Assembly: GCA_002352285.1 (NCBI GenBank)
Contig: DEIC01000045.1
Span: 1-43,677, forward strand
From: Alphaproteobacteria bacterium UBA2784
GTDB taxonomy: Bacteria > Pseudomonadota > Alphaproteobacteria > Micropepsales > Micropepsaceae
Length of the DNA stretch: 43,677 nucleotides
Direction: 5' to 3'
Below, one piece after another: positions 1-8,126 of this stretch. Within the stretch, counting starts at the first letter, position 1. Every line of letters starts with the position of its first letter. A program made the translations under genes and the position numbers. Under the pieces are notes generated by a model that saw only the letters and a list, made by a program, of their open reading frames with translations, was not told the origin of the DNA and did no database searches.

Positions 1-45
1 GAAGCAGGCGAGAGCCTGTTCGCCATCGATACCGTGTGCTTCGCC

Positions 46-163
46 GGCTTGGCGGCCCATGCGGGGGCCTTCCACCCGATCCCATCCCGAACTCGGCCGT
101 TAAATCCCCCTGCGCCGATGGTACTCCAGCTCAAGCTGCGGGAGAGTAGGTCGCTGCCAGGCC
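46..163 (+). rRNA. rrf: 5S ribosomal RNA
   Basis: The 5' end at 46 (GGCTTGGCGG) pairs fully, with two G-U pairs, with the 3' end (CTGCCAGGCC, ending at 163), closing helix I. In between are the typical 5S blocks CCCGATCCCATCCCGAACTC (loop B/helix III region) and GGGAGAGTAGGTCGCTGCCAG at the 3' end. About 118 nt, the normal size. The ends are set from the helix, so each may be off by one or two bases. It is the distal part of an rRNA operon whose 16S and 23S genes lie to the left of the window; nothing of the 23S could be recognised in bases 1-45. Confidence 0.96.
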
Positions 164-225
164 TGCAAAACGGAATGCGAAGATCATCACCCTCATTCAC
201 TTCTCAACCACCCGTCTTCCATTGC

Positions 226-302
<77 letters not shown>

Positions 303-449
303 TTTTTTCTACACCTCATTCCCCATCAGGCTTTGCATGCCCTGCCGGCTCCGTCGCGCGGGGTGCAGACGCATGCCTTGAACGGCAGTACGGGGCGCTG
401 CTTGCATCCGCTCCCGAACAGGGAATCATTGCCGGAGAAGGGATGAGCC

Positions 450-932
450 ATGGCGCAGGAGAATCGCCGAATCGAAGAAGGCCTGCTCGATGATCTTCGC
501 GTGATGGATCTGCTGCGCTTGCACTTGAGCAAGATGCGCGGGGCGTCGCCGCCGGGATTTTCGCATGCACTCGATCTTTCGGGGCTGAAGCGGCCGGATG
601 TCCGCTTCTTCTCGCTGTGGGCGGGCGAGGCGCTGCTGGCGATCGGGGCGCTGAAACGCTTTGCCGATTCTGATGGCGCCACCTGCGGCGAGATCAAATC
701 CATGCGCACGGCGCCCGCGCATCTGCGCACGGGGGCGGCGGCGCGGCTGCTCGATCACATCATAGACGTGGCGCATGCGGACGGTCTGGCGCGGCTCTAT
801 CTCGAAACCGGCACTGGCCCCGTGTTTGACGCAGCGAAAGCGCTTTATGCGTCGCGCGGCTTTCAGTCTTGCGGCCCGTTTGGCGGATATGTCGAGACCG
901 ATTTCAACCGGTTCATGGTGCGCCGTCTGTAA
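450..932 (+). CDS. GNAT family N-acetyltransferase
   Basis: A 160-residue single-domain protein of the Gcn5-related acetyltransferase fold, predicted to move an acetyl group from acetyl-CoA to an unidentified amine in the cytoplasm. The middle holds EIKSMRTAP followed by LRTGAAARLLDHII, the strand and phosphate-binding loop (motif A) that grips acetyl-CoA. The C-terminal part, LYASRGFQSCGPFGGY, is the motif B helix and strand common to the YsnE-like subgroup. GGAGAAGGGATG lies just before the start. It stands alone on the plus strand after the rRNA operon and converges with the WYL regulator 29 bases further on. The substrate cannot be read from the sequence. Confidence 0.85.
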   Translation: MAQENRRIEEGLLDDLRVMDLLRLHLSKMRGASPPGFSHALDLSGLKRPDVRFFSLWAGEALLAIGALKRFADSDGATCGEIKSMRTAPAHLRTGAAARLLDHIIDVAHADGLARLYLETGTGPVFDAAKALYASRGFQSCGPFGGYVETDFNRFMVRRL

Positions 933-961
933 GGTGGTACGGATATGCGTCGCGTCTGATG

Positions 962-1921
962 TCAATCATTGTGCGCGGCAGCCATGCGCGTGCCGGCCCC
1001 GGCAACAGCCAGCCGAAAATTGTGGGGCGCCAAAACCTCGAGCTCGCCCGCAAAGCGCAGCACGTCGCGCACGCCCTGCGGCGCGGGCTCCCATGGGATC
1101 GTTCCTTCCCATATGTCTTTCGACGGGTCCGGCCGCGTAAGCATGGCAGGCAATGATGGCGCGCGCTCTGCCAGAAGGCGGCGCCCCTCTTGCGAGACGC
1201 GGATGGTGATCTCGATGCTTTGCAGCCGCTTCTCGAACGCAGCCGCGCTTCGGGCCCAATGGCCCGCCAGATTGAAGCCACGCGGCCGCGCGGCGTCGCG
1301 GTCCAGAACCGTCAGCGCCTTGATCGCCTCCACGCGATAGGTGCGCACACCATTGCCGATCGCACCCGCGAGGTACCAGTCGCCTGCCTTGAGCACGAGG
1401 CCCAGTGGCGAGAGCGTGCGCCGCACCGTTTCCTTCCAGCTCTCGTAATCCATGCGGATCTGGCGTTCACGCCAGACGGCATCCGCCACCACGGTCAGAA
1501 ACGGCGGCGGTGGTCTGGCCTGATACCAGGGCACGGGGTCGATGTGAAAGCGCGCCGCCACGCGTTCGGCCTCGCGCGCAGACGATTCCGACAGTCCGGC
1601 CAGAAGTTTCAGGCGCGCAGCACGCGCATCGCTGCCACTGCCCAACACTTCGGCAGCCATCGGCGCGCCAATGAAGGCCAGCGCTGCAGCCTCGCGCGCG
1701 GTGAGCCCGGTCAACCGCGTACGAAAGCCCGCATGCAGGGCAAAGCCGCCGCTGCGGCCTGGTTCGGCATAGACCGGAACGCCTGCCGCGCTCAATTCAT
1801 CCATGTCGCGATAGATGGTGCGGACCGAAACCTCAAACTCGCGCGCCAGCGCAGACGCGCTGACCCGGCCGCGCAATTGCAGCATCATCTGGATAGAAAG
1901 AAGCCGGCTTGCCCGCATCAC
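962..1921 (-). CDS. YafY-type transcriptional regulator (HTH + WYL domain)
   Basis: 319 residues. The N-terminus (about 1-60) is a DeoR/HTH_11-type helix-turn-helix: LLSIQMMLQLRGRVSASALA, then REFEVSVRTIYRDMDELSAAG as the recognition part. The C-terminal half is a WYL ligand-sensing domain, named after the motif seen here as GDWYLAGAIGNGVRTYRVEAI, followed by a WCX-like end. Such proteins are cytoplasmic regulators that sense a small ligand, often controlling one neighbouring operon. It is divergent from the NIPSNAP/DUF1579-like pair; the gap holds a perfect inverted repeat (1959-1975) that is the natural operator candidate for both directions. Its ligand is unknown. Confidence 0.9.
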   Translation of the reverse strand: MMRASRLLSIQMMLQLRGRVSASALAREFEVSVRTIYRDMDELSAAGVPVYAEPGRSGGFALHAGFRTRLTGLTAREAAALAFIGAPMAAEVLGSGSDARAARLKLLAGLSESSAREAERVAARFHIDPVPWYQARPPPPFLTVVADAVWRERQIRMDYESWKETVRRTLSPLGLVLKAGDWYLAGAIGNGVRTYRVEAIKALTVLDRDAARPRGFNLAGHWARSAAAFEKRLQSIEITIRVSQEGRRLLAERAPSLPAMLTRPDPSKDIWEGTIPWEPAPQGVRDVLRFAGELEVLAPHNFRLAVAGAGTRMAAAHND

Positions 1922-1958
1922 GCACCCGTGAAGGCCAATCCTTGCCTGTCGCTAAATG

Positions 1959-1975
1959 CTGACACAGGATGTCAG
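1959..1975. promoter_or_regulatory. Palindromic operator candidate for the YafY-type regulator
   Basis: CTGACA, five bases, TGTCAG: a perfect 6+6 inverted repeat in the divergent gap between the YafY-type regulator (starting at 1921) and the secreted-protein pair. Paired TGACA/TGTCA half-sites are, as I recall, typical of operators of this regulator class. The palindrome covers the alternative ATG at 1969, which argues that the downstream gene really starts at 1999. Confidence 0.6.
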
Positions 1976-1998
1976 TGATAGGCAACGATAATTGCGGC

Positions 1999-2805
1999 AT
2001 GTTGACGAGGCGCTCTCTTCTTCTTGCGGCCGGTGGCGCTGCACTGGGTTCAGGTGTTGCGCCACTGCGCGCAAAGGACTTTGCCATGCCTGACTTCACG
2101 CCCACCCTGTTCGAGTTGCGCAATTACCAGACGCGGCCGGGCCGTCGCGACGAATTGATCGCGATGTTCGAGGCGATCTTTCAGGATGCCTATGCAGCGG
2201 CCGGAACGTTTGTAGCGGGCAGTTTCCGCAAGCTGGATGATCCCGACCGCTTTGTCTGGATCCGCGCCTTTGCCGATGGAAGGGCGCGCGGCACTGCGTT
2301 GTCGGGCTTTTATTCCAGCGACGCGTGGCTCGCCCATCGCGATGCCTGTAACGCCACGCTGGTGGATGCCAGCGACAGTCTTTTGCTGCGGCGGATTGGC
2401 GGTGCGCTCCCCGCAACGGCTGAGAGTCACCCGCCTGCTGGCGCACCCTTGCCGCAGTCGCGGATCCTGGTTTCGATCTACCTCTTGCGTCCGGGTGTAC
2501 AGATTGAGTTTGCGGCTGCGTTTCAGAATGTCATGCAGCCGTGCCTTGCGCATCTGGGTGCGGCGCCGAGCGCCACGTTCCTCTCGGATGAAGGCGAAAA
2601 TTTTTTCCCGCGCCAGAATGTGCGCAGCGACAATGTTCTGGTGAGCGTGACGCGCTTTGCCCATGACGCCGCCCTTCAGTCTTTTGAATCCGGCGCGACA
2701 CTCGACTCAGAAATGTCAGACGCGAAGGGCCTTCTGCGCCCCTTTCTGCTGGGCGATCCCGCCATATTGCGGCTTTCGCCGACATCACGATCCCTCACAC
2801 GTTGA
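1999..2805 (+). CDS. NIPSNAP family protein with predicted Tat signal
   Basis: 268 residues from ATG 1999. The N-terminus TRRSLLLAAGGAALGSG is a twin-arginine type signal followed by a short hydrophobic stretch, so export in folded form is predicted. The mature part begins with FELRNYQTRPGRRDELIAMF, the signature of the NIPSNAP (dimeric ferredoxin-like barrel) family, and a second similar half starts near ILVSIYLLRPG, giving the usual two-domain layout. Its biochemical role is not established. An in-frame ATG at 1969 would add ten residues but lies inside the palindrome and has no clear ribosome site. It forms an operon with the next gene, spaced by 12 bases or less, under the divergent YafY-type regulator. 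Confidence 0.8.
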   Translation: MLTRRSLLLAAGGAALGSGVAPLRAKDFAMPDFTPTLFELRNYQTRPGRRDELIAMFEAIFQDAYAAAGTFVAGSFRKLDDPDRFVWIRAFADGRARGTALSGFYSSDAWLAHRDACNATLVDASDSLLLRRIGGALPATAESHPPAGAPLPQSRILVSIYLLRPGVQIEFAAAFQNVMQPCLAHLGAAPSATFLSDEGENFFPRQNVRSDNVLVSVTRFAHDAALQSFESGATLDSEMSDAKGLLRPFLLGDPAILRLSPTSRSLTR

Positions 2806-2817
2806 ATGGAGAAACCT

Positions 2818-3423
2818 GTGAACCATCAGCCAAACCACGACCTGGAACATGACCGGCGAACTTTCCTGCAACTTGCCCTTGCGGCGGGTGGCGCCATGGC
2901 GCTGGGTGGCATCGGGCGCGCAAGCGACGTGCCCATCGATGCGATACCGCCGGTTCCCGCGACGCGCACGCCGGGCAAGCCAGGCGATTTCTCGTTCCTC
3001 GACGGCGAATGGCGCATCCAGAACTGGCGCCTGCCTTCGGGCGAGACCGCGTGGGACTTGTTTGAAGGCGAGGCCACGTGTCGCAGCCTTCTGGGCGGCA
3101 TTGCCAGTGTGGAGGAATTGCGCATCCCGGCGCGCAATTTCAGCGGCATCGGTTTGCGTCTGCTGGATCAATCCACACTTGTCTGGAACGACCACTGGAT
3201 CAGCAGCAAGAGCGGCGTGGTTGGCCCCGCAGGCATGCCGGGAAGTTTTGAGAACGGTGCGGGCCTCTTCCATGCCGAAGACAATGTGGATGGAAAGCCC
3301 GCGATCTATGCCAGCATCTGGGACAGGATCACCGGCACCTCGTGCCGCTGGCGGCAGGCGGCCTCATATGATGGCGGCAAAAGCTGGGATCACAACTGGA
3401 TCATGCACTGGGCGCGGGTGTAG
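2818..3423 (+). CDS. DUF1579-like protein with predicted Tat signal
   Basis: About 201 residues. The N-terminal DRRTFLQLALAAGGAMALGG fits the twin-arginine consensus followed by a hydrophobic segment, so a periplasmic location is predicted. The body (FSFLDGEWRIQNWRL, then YDGGKSWDHNWIMHW near the end) resembles small lipocalin/DUF1579-like beta-barrel proteins often encoded next to SRPBCC or DinB genes. The GTG at 2818 is chosen because GGAGA lies five bases before it; the in-frame ATG at 2806, right after the previous stop, would put that ribosome site inside the gene. It is the second gene of the operon with the NIPSNAP protein. The function is unknown. Confidence 0.7.
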   Translation: MNHQPNHDLEHDRRTFLQLALAAGGAMALGGIGRASDVPIDAIPPVPATRTPGKPGDFSFLDGEWRIQNWRLPSGETAWDLFEGEATCRSLLGGIASVEELRIPARNFSGIGLRLLDQSTLVWNDHWISSKSGVVGPAGMPGSFENGAGLFHAEDNVDGKPAIYASIWDRITGTSCRWRQAASYDGGKSWDHNWIMHWARV

Positions 3424-3456
3424 CGGCAGGGTTCAGCCTGGCCTGCTTGCGAAGGA

Positions 3457-3484
3457 TTGACGGAAATGTAGCGTATGCTACAAT
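3457..3484 (+). promoter_or_regulatory. Sigma-70-like promoter with embedded palindromic operator
   Basis: TTGACG (3457-3462) and TACAAT (3479-3484) are separated by 16 bases, a near-consensus pair 26 bases before the start of the membrane protein. The inverted repeat TGTAGC-GTAT-GCTACA (3467-3482) fills the spacer and enters the -10 box, the position where a repressor would block RNA polymerase. The TetR-type regulator at 3920-4453 is the nearest candidate for binding it. Confidence 0.6.
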
Positions 3485-3509
3485 TCCATCTTCAGCAAGA
3501 GGGCTCCCC

Positions 3510-3917
3510 ATGAACAATCATGCAAGAATGCTGTCGGGTCTGGCGCGCGGGCAGGCGGCGGCCCTTGTTGGCCTTGGCGCGGTTTTCTGGTTCGTGGCGG
3601 CCATGGTGGTGCGGTACGTCGTGCCGATGGGCGCGCTGACGGGCTGGGCGGCCTATGTAACGTTTGCGCTGGTAGTGCCCGTTACCTTTGTGGCGCTGCA
3701 ATTTTCGCGCATGGTCACCGGGTTTGGTGCGGATCACTATGTTCATGCGGCCGCGTTGATGACCGGCACGGCGCTGCTCCTTGATGGCATTGCGCTGACC
3801 TGGTTCACCCCGCTTTACGGGAATGACGCCGCATTTGTGCTGCCGGGCGCGGCATCGATCCTGTGGGGAGCAGGCGTTGCCATTGCGCTCGGCTTTGCGC
3901 TTGAGCGGCGTGCTTAG
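3510..3917 (+). CDS. Small integral membrane protein (DUF5367-like)
   Basis: 135 residues from ATG 3510, chosen because the upstream in-frame ATG at 3447 precedes the promoter. Four hydrophobic segments can be seen: GLGAVFWFVAAMVVRYV, AAYVTFALVVPVTFVALQF, a third around AALMTGTALLLDGIALTWF, and a fourth around ILWGAGVAIALGFAL. The pattern LLDGIALTWFTPLYG followed by a last helix recalls the DUF5367 family, by memory only. Function unknown. It converges tail-to-tail with the TetR gene, with two bases between the stops, and a promoter with an embedded palindrome drives it, so it may be the TetR target. Confidence 0.65.
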   Translation: MNNHARMLSGLARGQAAALVGLGAVFWFVAAMVVRYVVPMGALTGWAAYVTFALVVPVTFVALQFSRMVTGFGADHYVHAAALMTGTALLLDGIALTWFTPLYGNDAAFVLPGAASILWGAGVAIALGFALERRA

Positions 3918-3919
3918 GA

Positions 3920-4453
3920 TTACTTCGGCGCCCCCGCCGCCTTGCTCACATCCTCCAGCCCGATGGCCTTGAGGAACAGCATGCCCTCCATCGTCACCAG
4001 CAGGCGGGCGGCATCGCGCGCGCGGGCGGATGGCGTGCGCGCTGCGATCTGGCCCTCGCCCCACGCCAGAAAAAAGCGGCCCATTGCTTCGCCCGTCTGG
4101 CGATAGAACGCATCGCCCTGCGCCGCCAGCGAGGCAATCTCCAGCCAGATGCGCATATAGGGCCAGAGCTTTGCATCAAACAGGATGGTTGCAAGCTCGC
4201 GCTCCAGCCGCGCAAGGGGAAGCGGATTTGGCGCGCGTTTCTTTTCCAGCAAGGCCACAAGCCTGGCGCCGATATGGCCGATGATCGCCGTCATCATTCC
4301 GGCTTTGTCGCCAAAATAATACATCAGCATGCGGTCGCTGGTGCCCGCTGCCTTCGCCAGTGGCCTTAGGCTTGATGCGCCAAGCCCGTGCGCCATCACA
4401 TGGGCGGCCAGCCGGTCGAGCAGTGCGGTGCGGTCTTTATCGGTGCGGGTCAT
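3920..4453 (-). CDS. TetR/AcrR family transcriptional regulator
   Basis: 177 residues. The N-terminal 50 residues form the TetR DNA-binding domain: LLDRLAAHVMAHGLGASSLR, then LAKAAGTSDRMLMYYFGDKA, with the typical YYFGDK end of the recognition helix (usual form YYHFxSK). The remainder is an all-helical ligand and dimerisation domain. It is likely a repressor of a neighbour: either the membrane protein, whose promoter contains a 6+6 palindrome, or itself and the divergent secreted protein across the 98-base gap 4454-4551. No second copy of the TGTAGC/GCTACA palindrome was found near its own start, so the link is only by position. Confidence 0.88.
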   Translation of the reverse strand: MTRTDKDRTALLDRLAAHVMAHGLGASSLRPLAKAAGTSDRMLMYYFGDKAGMMTAIIGHIGARLVALLEKKRAPNPLPLARLERELATILFDAKLWPYMRIWLEIASLAAQGDAFYRQTGEAMGRFFLAWGEGQIAARTPSARARDAARLLVTMEGMLFLKAIGLEDVSKAAGAPK

Positions 4454-4551
4454 TCATCGCCGTTCATGTTGCCGGGCTGATAGTGGATACCGCAACGGCA
4501 AATTCAAGTGTAGGGTTCTTGCCGGTTATCGTGATCGACGGGGAGGTCATC

Positions 4552-6267
4552 ATGAGCTGGTTTGGCCGGGCTGCGGCCTGCGCGCTTTTTGTGCTGGTCA
4601 TGGCATCGGGGCGTGCGGTGGCGGACCCAAGTCCATGTGCGTTCCTTCTGCCTGTGCCAGCGGAGGGGCTTTCGCTGCCAGCAGAAGTTGCCGAGGGCAG
4701 CTGCGAGGAGCGCGACCGCTTTACCCTGCATGATAACCAGTATCTGTTTGTTGACGTCCGTGGCTATGAAACGGATGGCGCGGCGGCGCGGATGGACCTC
4801 GCCAGAGACGCCGCCGTGCGCGCCATCAATTTCTATTCCCAGTGGCTGGATGTGCCCGACATCATCTTCATCTCGGGGCGGTTTCCGCTGGTCTCTCTGG
4901 GTGAGGATTCAACGACCCTGGCGATTGCTACGGGCGATTTTCGCGGCTGTGTGATCCTGCTTGAGCATGTGTCGCAACATGCGGGACGGCCGGATGGTTC
5001 TTCCGATGCTAACCATTACAAGCGGACCATCGCGCACGAGATGTTCCATTGTGTGCAGATCACTGATCGCAGCGTTCAAAACGGCTATGTGCCCTGGCGC
5101 GATGAAAGCACGGCGGAGGTATTTTCCGGGATTGTCATTCCGGAGTCGCATGTTGACCCCTTGTATCTTGATGCCATGCCGATGCTGGCCGCCAGCGCCA
5201 TATCAACGCTGGGCCATGGCGCCTATCCCTATGCAGCGTGGGTGGCGACACAGACCATTCCCGAAAACCTCGTCACGATGCTGAAGAACGCCGCGCGTGA
5301 CGGGTCAGAGGATGGCAGCGCGCGCACGCTGGCGTCGCTGCCGGATGCGGCCAATCTGTTCCACAGTTTTGTGAAAGCCTATCTCGACGGGCATCTGGTT
5401 GATGAAATGGCGCGCGCCATCCTGCCGCCGGCACCGGAGATTCCCGACGCTGTCGTGGTCAGCGACGAGATGACCTATACGCTTGCCGGGCTCACGCCCC
5501 ATTCGGGTACGTTCCAGATGTTCGAGCTGGGGCAGGGCATTGCGTGGAAGGTGGAATATCCCGATGACCCGAACCTGCGTGTGTCGTGGCGCGTGTTCGA
5601 TGGCGCGGAATGGACAGCTTTGCCCGCCACGATTGAAGCGTGTGATGCACCCAGGCGCGGCGTGATTGTGGTGACGTCAGCTGCGCCAAATGCGGCGATG
5701 TTCAATGTGCCGCTGAAATTCTCGCGCGATCCTGATGGCATGCGCAATTGTGCGTGTCCCGTTGGCAGCTGGTACATGGATGAAGATATGGTGCGGGCGA
5801 GCCCGCTCAGCTTGACCATGCCCGGCACACTGGAAGGGGGCACCATGTCGCTCCAGTTCAACGCCGATGGCACGGCCAGCGCGACATATCACGACATCAA
5901 ATTCCGCAGCGAGATTGACCGCGACAGCGCCATGGTCACGGTGATGCGCGGCACGATCAATTTCCGCTGGGTGGCCAAGCCGTGGGATGCAGCCGTGTCG
6001 GGAGAGCCTGCGCCAACCGGCGAAGGCGTGCAGGCGCTGGCCATCGAGCGCACGGTCACGGCATCGAACGTGCATTGGCGCGTCGAATTCTGGGGGCGTG
6101 ACGGCATGATCAATGCCAGCGAACGCACACCACCGGCACGCGATCAGGGCTCGATCAACATCGCAACAGCGCTCTGTATGGATGGCGTGCTGACGCTGGG
6201 CCAGGGCGCGTCGGCTGTGCGGCACGCGCTGCCGCCCTGGTACGGCATGTTCAAGCGGGCGGGGTGA
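4552..6267 (+). CDS. Secreted protein with HExxH metallopeptidase-like motif
   Basis: 571 residues from ATG 4552, which has GGGAGG five bases upstream; the longer in-frame ORF to the left has no such site. Residues 1-24 (hydrophobic core AAACALFVLVMAS, cut near AVA-DP) are a Sec signal peptide. HEMFH at 162-166, with E185 and E189 following in DESTAEVF, fits a gluzincin-type zinc site: two His, a catalytic Glu and a downstream Glu ligand. The region after about 340 is predicted beta-rich and contains NCACPVGSWYMD with two close cysteines. I do not recognise a named family, so peptidase activity is an inference from the motif. It reads divergently from the TetR gene and converges with the GGT-like gene, three bases apart. 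Confidence 0.72.
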   Translation: MSWFGRAAACALFVLVMASGRAVADPSPCAFLLPVPAEGLSLPAEVAEGSCEERDRFTLHDNQYLFVDVRGYETDGAAARMDLARDAAVRAINFYSQWLDVPDIIFISGRFPLVSLGEDSTTLAIATGDFRGCVILLEHVSQHAGRPDGSSDANHYKRTIAHEMFHCVQITDRSVQNGYVPWRDESTAEVFSGIVIPESHVDPLYLDAMPMLAASAISTLGHGAYPYAAWVATQTIPENLVTMLKNAARDGSEDGSARTLASLPDAANLFHSFVKAYLDGHLVDEMARAILPPAPEIPDAVVVSDEMTYTLAGLTPHSGTFQMFELGQGIAWKVEYPDDPNLRVSWRVFDGAEWTALPATIEACDAPRRGVIVVTSAAPNAAMFNVPLKFSRDPDGMRNCACPVGSWYMDEDMVRASPLSLTMPGTLEGGTMSLQFNADGTASATYHDIKFRSEIDRDSAMVTVMRGTINFRWVAKPWDAAVSGEPAPTGEGVQALAIERTVTASNVHWRVEFWGRDGMINASERTPPARDQGSINIATALCMDGVLTLGQGASAVRHALPPWYGMFKRAG

Positions 6268-6270
6268 GGC

Positions 6271-8034
6271 TCAATACCCCATCGCCGTGCCGTCCTTGCG
6301 CATTTCGGACGCGCCGAAGTAAACGCCGGTGTCGGGGTCGCGCATGATTGCCTGATAACCGCCGAACGCCCCGGTGCCATCGCCGATCACATGGCCCATG
6401 GCGGTAAGCGCGTCGCGGGTTTCTTGCGAGAAGCCGCTTTCAAGCTCGATCACGCCCAGCCTGTCGCCGGTTTCGCCGGTTGATTCAGAGCCACCCACAT
6501 GGCGGATGCGGGCGGCATCACCTGCCTCCTGCAAGCCCATGCCGAAATCAATCAGGTTCATAATGATCTGCGCATGGCCTTGCGGCTGCATGTCGCCGCC
6601 CATCACGCCAAAGGAAAGCCAGGGCTTGCCATCGCGCATGGCAAAGCCGGGAATGATGGTGTGGAAGGGCCGCTTGCCCGGTGCATAGACGTTCGCGTGG
6701 GCCGGATCGAGCGCAAACAATTCGCCCCGGTTCTGGAACATGAAGCCAAGGCCATCCGCCACAAGCCCCGAACCCATGCCGCGGTAATTCGACTGGATGA
6801 TCGAGATCATCATGCCGTTGCTGTCCGCCACTGTGAAATAGGTGGTGTCGCCCGGCTCAAGCTTTGGTTCGCCGGGGGCTACGGTGGGATTGGCGCGATC
6901 CAGCGAGATGAGGGCGCGGCGCTCGGCGGCATATTCATCAGACAAGAGCCAGTCGAGCGGCGCGACCGAGAACTCAGGATCGGCATAATAGCGCGCGACA
7001 TCTTCATAGACGAGGCGTTTGGCTTCGGCGAAGACATGCAGCGCCTCTGCACTGCCAAAGCCCATCGACGCGATGTCATACCCCTCCAGAATATTGAGGA
7101 TCTGGAGTGCGGCTGCGCCCTGTGTGTTGGGCGGCAGACCATAGACATCAACGCCGCGATAATTGACGCTGATGGGCTCTACCCATGTCGAAGTATGGGC
7201 GGCAAAATCTTCGTAGCGCAGATCGCCGCCGATGCGGCGGAAATAGGCGTCCATGGTGCGCGCAATGTCGCCCTTGTAGAACGCATCGCGGCCGCCTTCG
7301 GCGATCAGGCGATAGGTGCGCGCGAGATCAGGATTGCGGAAAATCTCGCCATGGCGTGGCGTGTGGCCGCCGGGCGCATAGGTGGCATCGGCATTGGCGA
7401 ACTCCTCGATCTCGGGAATTTCGCCCAGGCGTTTGATGTTGCGCTCCCAATACCAGGCGATGAGTTCGGAGACGGGAAAACCCTCCTCCGCATAGGAAAT
7501 GGCGGGCGCGAGAAGGTCAGCCATCGGCAGGCGGCCGAATTTGGCGTGAAGCTCAAACCAGGCATCCACCGTACCCGGCACGGTAACAGAGGGCGAGCCA
7601 AACAAAGGCGATTGCGGGCGGTCCTGCATGATGCGGACCATGTCCTCGTATGACCGGCCCATGGGTGAGCGGCCAGAACCATTGAGGCCATAGAGCTTGC
7701 CGGTCCTGGGATCCCACACGATGGCGAAAAGATCGCCGCCGATGCCGCAGCCCACAGGCTCCATCAGGCCCAAAGCCGCGTTTGCCGCAATGGCCGCATC
7801 CACGGCGCTGCCGCCGCGTTTCAAAATGTCGATGGCAATCTGGGTTGCGAGAGGTTGGGCGGTAGCCGCCATGCCATGACGCGCCACCACCGGCGCGCGT
7901 GAGGCGAATGGCGCGCCCGCAATGCGGTCGCCACCGCCATGACCATAGATGGGTTCGGCAGCCATGGCGCCCCCTGTTTGCGAAAGGATGAGGAGGGCGG
8001 AAAGCGCCCATCGCGTGAAGCGGGTCTGAGACAT
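6271..8034 (-). CDS. Gamma-glutamyltransferase family Ntn hydrolase (YwrD-like)
   Basis: 587 residues from the ATG at 8034, which is followed by a signal peptide (hydrophobic ALSALLILSQTGGAMA, cut before AEP); a longer ORF start at 8091 would hide it. A proenzyme that should cut itself before Thr397 in GDTTYFTVAD, freeing the N-terminal threonine nucleophile of the small subunit. GGSAVDAAIAANAALGLMEP and GCGIGGDLFA are family hallmarks. The region that in E. coli GGT carries the substrate arginine (FREMAP type) reads LNGSGRSP here, as in the YwrD/cephalosporin-acylase-like branch, so glutathione may not be its main substrate. Predicted periplasmic. GGGGGG lies upstream of the chosen start. 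Confidence 0.88.
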   Translation of the reverse strand: MSQTRFTRWALSALLILSQTGGAMAAEPIYGHGGGDRIAGAPFASRAPVVARHGMAATAQPLATQIAIDILKRGGSAVDAAIAANAALGLMEPVGCGIGGDLFAIVWDPRTGKLYGLNGSGRSPMGRSYEDMVRIMQDRPQSPLFGSPSVTVPGTVDAWFELHAKFGRLPMADLLAPAISYAEEGFPVSELIAWYWERNIKRLGEIPEIEEFANADATYAPGGHTPRHGEIFRNPDLARTYRLIAEGGRDAFYKGDIARTMDAYFRRIGGDLRYEDFAAHTSTWVEPISVNYRGVDVYGLPPNTQGAAALQILNILEGYDIASMGFGSAEALHVFAEAKRLVYEDVARYYADPEFSVAPLDWLLSDEYAAERRALISLDRANPTVAPGEPKLEPGDTTYFTVADSNGMMISIIQSNYRGMGSGLVADGLGFMFQNRGELFALDPAHANVYAPGKRPFHTIIPGFAMRDGKPWLSFGVMGGDMQPQGHAQIIMNLIDFGMGLQEAGDAARIRHVGGSESTGETGDRLGVIELESGFSQETRDALTAMGHVIGDGTGAFGGYQAIMRDPDTGVYFGASEMRKDGTAMGY

Positions 8035-8126
8035 GCTGGCCCCCCAATGCTTGTTCTCGCCGATGCTAGCATGGGTGGGTAGATACGGCACTGGGGTTCA
8101 AGCCAGCGAGAATGAAGACTCTTGAG

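Noticed and set aside
6499..7653. Open frame of 384 codons on the plus strand.
   Set aside because: Fully antisense to the GGT-like gene, with no motif or ribosome site.
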